Shown piece by piece: positions 17,186-25,003 of a DNA stretch of 64,000 nt (its first letter is position 1; every line of letters begins with the position of its first letter). Position numbers and translations under genes: made by a program. The stretch comes from Planctomycetota bacterium (lineage in GTDB: Bacteria; Planctomycetota; Uabimicrobiia; Uabimicrobiales; Uabimicrobiaceae). The stretch is from contig JAJDCR010000020.1 of NCBI GenBank assembly GCA_029260735.1, forward strand, positions 62,001-126,000. The letters run 5' to 3'. The notes under the pieces were generated by a model. It had not been told where the DNA came from and did no database searches. It saw only the letters and a list, made by a program, of their open reading frames with translations.

Positions 17186-18003
17186 AATTTTTCTATGCTG
17201 GTTACTGCACTCATCCTGAGCACATTATGTTGCGCGGAGGACGTCGTGATATATTGCAGTTACCTGCGATGTTTGCTCTTATCAGTCATCCTGAGAGAGG
17301 ACATATCTTATTTGATACTGGTTATTCCGAGTTTTTTTTTGAGGCAACGAAAAAGCTTCCTTTTCTTCTCTATCGCAAGTTACTTCCTGTGCATTTGGAG
17401 CCCGAAAATACTGCTCGGGAACAGTTAAAAAGAGCGGGAGTTGATCCAAGGGATATTGAATATGTTATGATCTCTCATTTTCATGGGGATCATATTGCTG
17501 CTTTGCACGACTTTCCTCAATCCAAGTTTATTTATCTCGATAAAGGCTTTCGGTACTTCCAGCCTCGAAAAGGAATTTTTGCTTTAATGAAGGGATTTGT
17601 TCCTGCTTTAGTTCCTTCTGATATTTTGGAGAGATCTTGGACTTTAGATCAAACAGAGCCCAGTATTTTGCCTCCAGACTACTTTCCTTTTACGGGGGGG
17701 TGGGATTTGTTTCAAGATGGAAGCATTTGGGTGGTCGAATTGCCGGGGCATGCCCGAGGACAAATTGGAGTTTTTGTTAACACGGATGAAAAAAATCGTT
17801 ATTTTCTTGTTGCAGACGCTTGCTGGTTAAAAGCCGCTTACGAAAGATTGATTTTGCCTCACCCGGTGACTCGGCTTCTTAAGGACGATTTTCTGGAGTA
17901 CCGAAGTACTTTAGAGAAAATTCACCATCTTCACCAAAATGCTCCTCAACTCCATATTATTCCCTCGCATTGCCAAGAAACGTTGGAGAAGCACTTTTGT
18001 TAG
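17170..18003 (+). CDS. MBL-fold metallo-hydrolase
   Basis: A protein of about 277 residues with the metallo-beta-lactamase fold. SHFHGDHIAAL supplies the HxHxDH metal site, ELPGHARGQIGVF a further metal His, VADACW the bridging Asp and IIPSHC the final His. The ATG at 17170 overlaps the SDR gene by 16 bp, which suggests translational coupling. A TTG four codons earlier is possible but less likely. Its position between a dehydrogenase and a ketoacyl synthase suggests a hydrolase for a thioester, lactone or ester intermediate. That role is inference from context. Confidence 0.82.
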   Translation: MYAQIKFFYAGYCTHPEHIMLRGGRRDILQLPAMFALISHPERGHILFDTGYSEFFFEATKKLPFLLYRKLLPVHLEPENTAREQLKRAGVDPRDIEYVMISHFHGDHIAALHDFPQSKFIYLDKGFRYFQPRKGIFALMKGFVPALVPSDILERSWTLDQTEPSILPPDYFPFTGGWDLFQDGSIWVVELPGHARGQIGVFVNTDEKNRYFLVADACWLKAAYERLILPHPVTRLLKDDFLEYRSTLEKIHHLHQNAPQLHIIPSHCQETLEKHFC

Positions 18004-18033
18004 ACATTTGGCTTTTTGGAGAAATATTACTTT

Positions 18034-19020
18034 ATGCCCATCCCCATGAAAATAGCTGGTGTTGGACACTACCTCCCTTCCCGTATTGTCACAAATGAAT
18101 GGCTTGAAAATGAATGCAATCTAAAGAAGGGCTGGATTAAGCGTCGTACAGGAGTCGAAGAGAGAAGATGGGTAGAGGGAGAAAGTAACTCAGAGATGGG
18201 AGCAAAAGCAGCAGAAGAAGCTTTAAGAATGGCCCAAATACTTCCTGATCAATTGGATTTAATCATCAATGCTTCGGGAACCCCTGAGCAAGCAATACCT
18301 GATGGAGGAGCACTTCTTCAGAGAGCTTTAGGCCTTGGAAAGTCAGGGATTCCTGCTTGGACAATCCACGCCACTTGCTTGAGTTTTTTAGTGGCTTTAG
18401 ATACCGCTAGTCATTTTCTGTGGAGCGGGCGCTATCGAAATATCTTAATCGTTTCTTCTGAAGTTGCTTCGGTGGGATTGAATAGAAAAGATCCGGAAAC
18501 TTACTCCCTCTTTGGTGATGGAGCTGCTGCTGTCGTAATTTGTCCTTCTGAGACGAAAGATTCTTTTTTGGAGCAGGCTCTTTTTGCTACTTATGGAGAA
18601 GGGGCAGAGCTGACAGAAATTCGAGGTTGTGGAACAAAAAATCACCCTTCTAAGCCACATGTCCCTTTGGAAGATCATTTTTTTTCCATGAAGGGTCGGT
18701 CCACTTTACGTTGGATACGCAAATATAAAAGTTCTTTTTTAGAAGAGCTTTTGCCTGGACTTTCTCAAGGACTGGGAGATATAAAGCATGTGGTTCCTCA
18801 CCAAGCTAGTGGGGTAGGATTAAGAGTTATGGAAAGCTTAGGCTGGCCTTCAGAAAAAATCACAAGGACTCTTCCTTATTGGGGGAATTGTGTAAGTGCT
18901 TCTCTTCCTCTTACTTTGTACCAAGCGCTTCGTGAAAAACAAATTCAACGAGGAGATAAAATTCTTCTCATTGGAACGGGAGCCGGACTTTCCTTAGGTG
19001 GAATAATTTTGAAATATTAG
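18034..19020 (+). CDS. 3-oxoacyl-ACP synthase III-like condensing enzyme (FabH/OleA-like)
   Basis: About 328 residues with the thiolase fold. The catalytic triad is visible as Cys in HATCLSF, His in VVPHQAS and Asn in WGNCVSAS. GWIKRRTGVEERRW is the usual N-terminal motif of this family. The ATG at 18034 is preferred over a TTG six codons upstream; GGAG lies 12 bases before it. It closes the SDR/metallo-hydrolase operon, which argues for a dedicated lipid or secondary-metabolite condensation rather than housekeeping fatty-acid initiation. It could act as an OleA-type or KASIII-type enzyme. Confidence 0.85.
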   Translation: MPIPMKIAGVGHYLPSRIVTNEWLENECNLKKGWIKRRTGVEERRWVEGESNSEMGAKAAEEALRMAQILPDQLDLIINASGTPEQAIPDGGALLQRALGLGKSGIPAWTIHATCLSFLVALDTASHFLWSGRYRNILIVSSEVASVGLNRKDPETYSLFGDGAAAVVICPSETKDSFLEQALFATYGEGAELTEIRGCGTKNHPSKPHVPLEDHFFSMKGRSTLRWIRKYKSSFLEELLPGLSQGLGDIKHVVPHQASGVGLRVMESLGWPSEKITRTLPYWGNCVSASLPLTLYQALREKQIQRGDKILLIGTGAGLSLGGIILKY

Positions 19021-19064
19021 AACCGCTAGGTGCGCCCTAATATCAAAAGGAGAGAGTTGACAAA

Positions 19065-19343
19065 ATGACAGAACTAGAAAACACTCTACCAGGCCGAGTA
19101 GATGAATTACCCTCAGAGACAAAGCAGCGTTATTTAAGTGAAGACTACTTTCGTAGTCTTCTACGAGTAAACAGGATGCTACGCTTTATTGTTTTTCTCC
19201 AGTGGCTTCTCATCGTTGCTTTGGTTTTTGGTATTTACTACACAAGCCAAGATTCCCTTGTAAAAATTCGGGAGATGCAGAATAAAAAACAAGAGAAACA
19301 GGAGCCTGGGGAGATGCTTAATGAAAAAAATAGTGGCGGTTAA
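19065..19343 (+). CDS. Small single-pass membrane protein, unknown function
   Basis: 92 residues: an acidic N-terminal part, one transmembrane helix (MLRFIVFLQWLLIVALVFGIYY) and a charged Lys/Glu tail. AGGAG lies at 19048-19052 before the ATG. It follows the condensing-enzyme gene by 44 bp on the same strand and ends 22 bp from the convergent arginase gene. No family is recognised. It may be a membrane anchor for the upstream enzymes, but only position suggests this. Confidence 0.55.
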   Translation: MTELENTLPGRVDELPSETKQRYLSEDYFRSLLRVNRMLRFIVFLQWLLIVALVFGIYYTSQDSLVKIREMQNKKQEKQEPGEMLNEKNSGG

Positions 19344-19365
19344 AAATAAAACCCATATTTTACAC

Positions 19366-20277
19366 TCAAATAATACGCTGTCCCATACTCGAAGCAACTA
19401 AGTCTACCGTAAATTCAGCACTTTTATTTTTGCTATCAATAATAGGATTTACCTCGACGACTTCGAGAGAAGACATACAGCCAAACTCCGCGATAGTTTC
19501 CATAATTAAATGAGACTCTCGATAGCTTAACCCACCAGGTACAGGTGTTCCTACTCCAGGAGCTTCATTGGGATCTACAACATCTACATCAAAGCTGACA
19601 TGTACATGATCGAGTTTATTATGAAATTGTTTTAAGATTTCTTTAATCACAGTGTAAGCCCCGTGTTTATCAATTTCGTGCATTGTGTAAACTGGTAGGC
19701 CCACTTTTTTAATGTTTTCTCTCTCCAAGGCATCAATACTTCGAATTCCTACCAAAGCACAATTTTCTGGTTTTACCTTAGGAGTAAATCCCATAATATT
19801 GGCTAGGTCAGGGTTTCCGATTCCTAAAGAAGCAGAAAGGGGCATCCCGTGAATATTACCAGAAGGGGTTGTTTCTTCCGTATTCATATCGGAGTGAGCA
19901 TCAATCCAGATAATTCCGAAACTTTTGTTGTGTTTGCGGCAATGAGAGGCGACCCCTGCAATGGTTCCTAAAGCCATACTGTGGTCTCCTCCTAAACAAA
20001 GAGGAAAGTTACCACGCTCCAGAACTTGCTCGACCCCTTCACCTAAAGTTTGAGAGGCCTTAATAATTTCGTCTAGGTACTTTAGCTTTGGATTAGCAAT
20101 TTTTTGATTGGCTCGGTGTGTAATCAGAACATCCCCATGATCAATTACGTCATATCCTAGTTCTTGGAGTTTTTCTTCTAGGCCAGCAATACGGATAGCA
20201 GAAGGCCCCATATCTACTCCACGACGATCCGCTCCTAAATCCATCGGAAAACCAATAACCTCAATCGTCTGTTCCAT
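19366..20277 (-). CDS. rocF: Arginase
   Basis: A 303-residue ureohydrolase. The binuclear manganese ligands are all present: His99 in GGDHS, Asp126, His128 and Asp130 in DAHSDMNT, and Asp230 and Asp232 in SFDVDVVDP. LGADRRGVDMGPSAIR and NIHGMPLS are typical of true arginases, which hydrolyse arginine to ornithine and urea. Agmatinase or formimidoylglutamase is less likely. The start has AAGGAAAA upstream. It follows nadC on the same strand with a 67-bp gap. It may supply ornithine or dispose of nitrogen; no urease or arginine transporter is nearby. Confidence 0.93.
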   Translation of the reverse strand: MEQTIEVIGFPMDLGADRRGVDMGPSAIRIAGLEEKLQELGYDVIDHGDVLITHRANQKIANPKLKYLDEIIKASQTLGEGVEQVLERGNFPLCLGGDHSMALGTIAGVASHCRKHNKSFGIIWIDAHSDMNTEETTPSGNIHGMPLSASLGIGNPDLANIMGFTPKVKPENCALVGIRSIDALERENIKKVGLPVYTMHEIDKHGAYTVIKEILKQFHNKLDHVHVSFDVDVVDPNEAPGVGTPVPGGLSYRESHLIMETIAEFGCMSSLEVVEVNPIIDSKNKSAEFTVDLVASSMGQRII

Positions 20278-20344
20278 ATGTTATTTTCCTTAAGTATAAA
20301 GGGACTTTTTAAGTCCCATGAAACGAATTAATTATCCTTGGTAT

Positions 20345-21184
20345 TTACACGCTAATGTACATACTAATATCTAAACTCATTGAACGATTGGTTAGCGCTC
20401 CTGCTGAGATATAATCAATTTCCAAAGAGGCCAATTCCCGTGCTTTCTCTACAGTGATTCCTCCTGAAACCTCAATCTCTACACTTTTATTGATAATTTT
20501 AATCGCTTCTATCATAGTTTCTTTATCCATATTGTCGAGCATAATGCGATCGATTTTATGAGTGCAGGCTTCTTTGACTTCTTCCAAGGTTCTTGCTTCG
20601 ACAATGATCGGGTATTTATTTCCATGAAGGGATAATACTTTTTCAACGGCAGGAGTGATTCCTCCAGCAATGCTGACGTGGTTATCTTTTATCATTACGG
20701 CATCATATAGTCCGTGGCGATAGTTGACCCCACCCCCCATTTGAACAGCATATTTTTCCATCGCTCTTAAAGTGGGAGTTGTTTTTCGAGTATCTAAGAT
20801 TTTAATTCCACTACCGGCGACAGCTTCAACATATTGGGATGTTAGGGTAGCAATTCCGCTCAGTCGTTGTAAAAAATTCAAGGCTGTTCGTTCACCGACC
20901 AAAAGGCTATTGACAGGGGCAGAAATTTCTAAGGCAACCTCTCCTGAAGAAACTTTAGCTCCCTCGTTTGCTTTTGTGGTGAACTTGGTTTTGGGAAAAA
21001 GAGAACTAAAAACTTTAGTTGCAAAAGGTAATCCTGCTAGAATCCCCGTTTCTTTAAAGACTATTTTTGCCTTTCCCCATTGATCTTTCGGGACGATCGC
21101 TTCAGTTGTGATATCTCCTGGCCCCATATCTTCTAAAAGAGCTTCGGCTACCGTTTTCTGAATTAATATTTCGAGATGATTCAT
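20345..21184 (-). CDS. nadC: Nicotinate-nucleotide pyrophosphorylase (quinolinate phosphoribosyltransferase)
   Basis: A 279-residue enzyme that converts quinolinate and PRPP to nicotinate mononucleotide in NAD synthesis. Recognisable blocks are EDMGPGDITTEA, TALNFLQRLSGIAT, LDTRKTTPTLR, GGGVNYRHGLYDAVMIKDNH, IMLDNM and EVSGGI, including the Arg/His/Lys active-site residues. The ATG at 21184 is chosen; GGA lies about ten bases upstream, and the in-frame TTG four codons earlier adds nothing conserved. nadA and nadB are not in the window. Confidence 0.95.
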   Translation of the reverse strand: MNHLEILIQKTVAEALLEDMGPGDITTEAIVPKDQWGKAKIVFKETGILAGLPFATKVFSSLFPKTKFTTKANEGAKVSSGEVALEISAPVNSLLVGERTALNFLQRLSGIATLTSQYVEAVAGSGIKILDTRKTTPTLRAMEKYAVQMGGGVNYRHGLYDAVMIKDNHVSIAGGITPAVEKVLSLHGNKYPIIVEARTLEEVKEACTHKIDRIMLDNMDKETMIEAIKIINKSVEIEVSGGITVEKARELASLEIDYISAGALTNRSMSLDISMYISV

Positions 21185-21411
21185 TGAGTTTTCCAATAGA
21201 TGGTCAACATAGAAAAAGTTTTTTACGTATTAATAATTGTTCGTTCATATGTGGCTTATCCTAACAACTTTTTTCAATAAACTCAAGCCATTGAGCGATT
21301 TTCCGGTAATTAATTCCCTGAAATGGAAAAATTTAGTATAATAGCGGTTTTCAGGGACGTTTATAAAACTCTCTAAAGCAACAAAGCACGTCTTGGTTTA
21401 GGATAAAAAAC

Positions 21412-22425
21412 ATGCATATCTTCTTTTGCGAAACCTGTGAAAAAATCTTTTCTGATGAAGATCTCCGCCAAGGAGTCATTGAAAAGAAAAAAGGAAAGAT
21501 TATTTGCCAAAGTTGTCTCAACCCCAAATCAATGGACGGTGGCTATTTTACCTGTCATTGTAATCGTAAACACTCTATCGATGCTCTTTTAAGTGGTGAA
21601 GCGATTCTTATAACAGATAAAAACGGTAAAAAAGGCCAGATTTACTGTAAAAGATGTCGTCATCATGGAGAAAGAAAATCTCGTGAGTCATTAGATATTA
21701 AATATCTTATTGCTATCTTCATTGTTTTTCTGGGAATACCTTTTATGATTGGGACGGGGATATCTTTAAATCGATACCTTCAAGAAAACAAGTCTTCCCA
21801 AGATAAACTAGGAAATGGCCGTGAGTTAGTCGATGAAATGAGGCAAACCTTTCAAGATGAAATTACTCGTTTGCGTAAAGAAATGAGTCAGGTGCAAAAG
21901 GAAACCAAGACTCTTCCAGAGAATAAGAGCACTTCTGTAAATTCCTCTCTAGAGGATGAATTGTCTTTTGCGGAAAAAAACCTGGGAAGTGTAAAACCTC
22001 AAGAACAAAAAAGAGAAGTTCCTGATAAAAAGTTATCTCAAAACTCACTAAATCAAATGCTCCAAGAAATAGCTCAAAAATCTATCCTTTCTATTGAAAA
22101 GAGTATTCTATCCTCTTCTTTAGAAGAAAAGTTGAAAGCTTTTTCTCAAATTGCCCTCTACAGGCAACAAGCCGCTATTCCCCTTTTAGAAAAAACTCTC
22201 GATGATTCAGACCCCTTTATTCGTAGTTTGGCGATAAAGACATTAGGAGTTTTAGGAGCCCGTCAAAGCGTCAATCGTCTCTTTTCTATGACCTCTGACC
22301 CTGAGCCTCAAGTGCGTAAGTCAGCAGCCGCAGTTCTTACTCTTTTGACAAGAGAGAAATTTATTCTTTATGAAGATCTTTCGGAGAAAGATTGGGAAAT
22401 ACTAGAAAGGTTTCGCAACAAATAG
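21412..22425 (+). CDS. Zinc-ribbon membrane protein with coiled coil and HEAT repeats
   Basis: A 337-residue protein with an unusual modular build. The N-terminal 90 residues hold Cys pairs (C6/C9, C32/C35, then CHC and CKRC) consistent with two zinc-binding ribbons. One transmembrane helix follows (YLIAIFIVFLGIPFMIGTGI), then a polar coiled-coil region, then two HEAT-like repeats (AIPLLEKTLDDSDPFIRSLA, SVNRLFSMTSDPEPQVRKSA). The ribbons should face the cytosol. It resembles planctomycete regulatory or scaffold proteins rather than a known enzyme. A TATAAT box at 21337-21342 lies 70 bp upstream without a good -35. Confidence 0.72.
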   Translation: MHIFFCETCEKIFSDEDLRQGVIEKKKGKIICQSCLNPKSMDGGYFTCHCNRKHSIDALLSGEAILITDKNGKKGQIYCKRCRHHGERKSRESLDIKYLIAIFIVFLGIPFMIGTGISLNRYLQENKSSQDKLGNGRELVDEMRQTFQDEITRLRKEMSQVQKETKTLPENKSTSVNSSLEDELSFAEKNLGSVKPQEQKREVPDKKLSQNSLNQMLQEIAQKSILSIEKSILSSSLEEKLKAFSQIALYRQQAAIPLLEKTLDDSDPFIRSLAIKTLGVLGARQSVNRLFSMTSDPEPQVRKSAAAVLTLLTREKFILYEDLSEKDWEILERFRNK

Positions 22426-22797
22426 GCGTGTCCTCATTCAGTGTCTAAAGAATAAACACTTTGTGTCTATTTTCTAGAAATTGTTTCTTTTTTTTCTTTA
22501 CTTCCCCTAAAAAATCTTTATAATCGTTAATAACCTTTTTCCACCAAAAGCATTATTATTATTATTTTATAACCTGTAGTCGTGATGAGAACTTTTAACC
22601 TCAATGATTTCAGAGTAAGATGCTTTTCTTGGTCAACCATTGCTTTGGAAATAGTTTTTTTATTTGGTACAGTAATCGCTGTATCCATACAGCAGATAAA
22701 CATTTGATAAAATTTTTTTCTGCTCAGGTAGTTAAGCAATAATGAAATGAATTTAAAGCGGTTCATGATATTTTGCTTTCTATATAAGGAAAGAACC
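22426..22797. other. AT-rich intergenic region
   Basis: No gene, RNA or strong hairpin was found here. The first 16 bases belong to a GGCGTGTCC motif that overlaps the stop of the previous gene and also occurs, inverted, at 10092-10110. A run of TTA triplets lies near 22550. The reading frame crossing it on the minus strand has no ribosome binding site and looks fortuitous. Confidence 0.5.
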
Positions 22798-24747
22798 ATG
22801 AAAAAGCAATTCCGAAACACAAAAACGGGTACAGCACTTATTATTGTTATGATTACCTTTGTTGCCACATTCGGCTTTACCACTGCTTCTTTGATGATTT
22901 CTAATTCAGCTCTACAAAATGTAAACTACAATGGAGCAAAAATGAAATCTCAATATATCGCTAACTCTGGCTTAGAGAAAGCGATTGGTGAACTTAAGAC
23001 TCGCTCGGTCAAAGCCCAAGGCAACTGGGATCTTGTTGATTCTATTACTAATTTAGATTCCTCTTTTTTTAATGAAACTTTTCAGAGTGAAGGAATCTCT
23101 TTAGGGCAATTCAACATCACAATAACAATCTTGGATGCCACGGATAGTTTAGAAAGAACTTATCTTGTTGAGTCACAAGGGGCTGTTGCCCGAGGAAAAA
23201 ATCCTGAGTTTGCTAAAACAAAAGTTTCTGCAACAGTTCGACTTCATTATGACAAAAGCGAAGGATTTCAGTTCAGTTACTTTATGAACCATTTTGGCTG
23301 GATGGCTTCAAACTCTAACTGGGTTTTTAATGGTAATATGGGGTCAGCGGGAATCTTTGATTGGTTTAATTCTCCTCTTTCGGTTAATGGAACTCCCCAA
23401 TTTAAAAGCTTTAACGATGAAACAGGTAGTTTAGAAAATCCTGTTTTTCATACTCCAAAAAATGATTCTAGTGTGAATAATTTGATGGAGGGGGGCACAA
23501 TATCGGGCTTTGATATTCAGTCGGGAGGAAATATTACAGGGCAACCTTATAATGAGTATCCTCACCAGCCGATGCCAAAAATGCCTGTGATTAACGAAGA
23601 ATATTTTAGTCGAGCAAGAGAAGAGGCTTACAGCCAAGAAAATTATATAAAAGTGGGAGACACTTTTGTTTCGGATGGCGTTTACGGGGACAAACAAATG
23701 CCTTCTAATCAAGATTGGCAAAACACTCTTTTAGCAAATGGATACCAAGGACAGTACGAAGTTTCCAGTGGAAATTTATATCTCGAAGGAACGGATGCTA
23801 ATCCAATCGAAATAAAGGGATCTGTGGTTGTTGAAGGTAATTTGATTATCAAAGGAAAGGTCAAAGGACAAGGAGCCATTAGTGCAAAGGGAAATATTTA
23901 CATCGCTGGCGACATTGAGTATGTAAATCCTTTGACAGATCCTTCTCAGGCGACCACTCAATCGAGTATTGAAAACTGGATTTCGGATAATGAAAATAAA
24001 GATGCTTTAGGTCTCTATGCTAAGGGCACAATCGGAGCAGGTGGCTACGACACCTATATCAATAGTGGTTCTGTAGAAAGTTGGTTGGACCACCCTTCAA
24101 ACGAAAGTGCTGAGAAAAAAAATGGTTTTGATGGAATGCCTAATACTAATGATGAAGGGGAAGATGGAGCTGACTCTAACATTTTTAATGTAGAGAGATA
24201 CACGGCAGAAGATAGCCTCCTCGGAAGAATCCCAGCAGGAAGCCTTGTCGGGGATGTTGTTCCTGGAACAGGAGAAGATTTTGACGGAGATGGGAAAAAC
24301 GATAGCCGCATAGACCAAGACGATTTCCGCCCTCGGGGTGGAGATGATATGGAAGATAAAAATACCAATTACGAAAATGTTAATCTCAGCCTTTGGGGTA
24401 ACGCTCCCATTAGTTCAGAGGAAACTCTTACCGAAACAAACCGAGCAACTCCTCTTAATCCAGAAAACATTAGTAGCTCAGAGCACAACTTAGGCAACCT
24501 TTCTACAAATAGTATCCGTCGCTTGGATGTTGTCCTTTTTACAAACAAGGCTTTTACCTCTTACTTGACAGGAAATGGAGCTTTGATTTGGAACGGTGCC
24601 TTGATCTCTCGACTTGAGGCCGCTATTGTCGGCGGACAATGGGTTTTTAACTTTGATCGACGATTAATGGGAGGTGGAGGAAACCTAGGATTTGAAATTC
24701 CTGTGGTTTGGCAAGAAATAGAAATAAGTAATTACAATACAAAATAG
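22798..24747 (+). CDS. PilX-like type IV pilus accessory / exported surface protein
   Basis: About 649 residues. The N-terminus MKKQFRNTKTGTALIIVMI and its hydrophobic stretch are those of PilX/PilY-associated pilus proteins. QYIANSGLEKAIGEL is the usual amphipathic segment behind it. A later region (GSVVVEGNLIIKGKV, GNIYIAGDIEYV) looks like the short beta repeats of PilX-type C-terminal domains. An EF-hand-like calcium motif (DFDGDGKNDSRIDQDD) lies near residue 500. AAGGAAAG precedes the ATG at 22798, so a 17-residue longer reading is rejected. A perfect terminator follows. It is likely a pilus- or secretion-linked surface protein, but its exact place in the system is uncertain. Confidence 0.72.
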   Translation: MKKQFRNTKTGTALIIVMITFVATFGFTTASLMISNSALQNVNYNGAKMKSQYIANSGLEKAIGELKTRSVKAQGNWDLVDSITNLDSSFFNETFQSEGISLGQFNITITILDATDSLERTYLVESQGAVARGKNPEFAKTKVSATVRLHYDKSEGFQFSYFMNHFGWMASNSNWVFNGNMGSAGIFDWFNSPLSVNGTPQFKSFNDETGSLENPVFHTPKNDSSVNNLMEGGTISGFDIQSGGNITGQPYNEYPHQPMPKMPVINEEYFSRAREEAYSQENYIKVGDTFVSDGVYGDKQMPSNQDWQNTLLANGYQGQYEVSSGNLYLEGTDANPIEIKGSVVVEGNLIIKGKVKGQGAISAKGNIYIAGDIEYVNPLTDPSQATTQSSIENWISDNENKDALGLYAKGTIGAGGYDTYINSGSVESWLDHPSNESAEKKNGFDGMPNTNDEGEDGADSNIFNVERYTAEDSLLGRIPAGSLVGDVVPGTGEDFDGDGKNDSRIDQDDFRPRGGDDMEDKNTNYENVNLSLWGNAPISSEETLTETNRATPLNPENISSSEHNLGNLSTNSIRRLDVVLFTNKAFTSYLTGNGALIWNGALISRLEAAIVGGQWVFNFDRRLMGGGGNLGFEIPVVWQEIEISNYNTK

Positions 24748-24842
24748 ATTTAAATGGGTGTTAACTACCCGCTATAAGAATCTCTCATAATTAGGGAACG
24801 AAGTTCTCCATCTGAGTTCCCTAGTTCCATAACACTGCTCAT

Positions 24843-24870
24843 AAACCCGACTATCTTGTCGGGTTTTTTT
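24843..24870 (+). terminator. Rho-independent terminator
   Basis: AAACCCGAC (24843-24851) pairs perfectly with GTCGGGTTT (24858-24866) around the loop TATCTT, followed by a T run. It ends the PilX-like transcript. Confidence 0.9.
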
Positions 24871-24913
24871 CTTTATCTTCAAAAAAAATTTCTTAGTGGC
24901 ACCAGGAAAAACA

Positions 24914-24942
24914 TTGCCTGGAGTATATTTCTAAGGTAACAT
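24914..24942 (+). promoter_or_regulatory. Probable promoter of the second kinase gene
   Basis: TTGCCT (24914-24919) and TAACAT (24937-24942) are 17 bases apart, about 60 bp before the kinase ATG and just after the preceding terminator. The match to sigma70 elements is moderate. Confidence 0.4.
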
Positions 24943-25003
24943 AGAAAAAGCTAAACAAGACAATAAGCCTTATCTTCATCACTATAGGTAGAGTTGTAAT
25001 CCG

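Noticed and set aside
22527-22883. Minus-strand reading frame of 118 codons overlapping the PilX-like start
   Set aside because: No ribosome binding site, odd composition, and it overlaps the well-supported signal sequence of the plus-strand gene.
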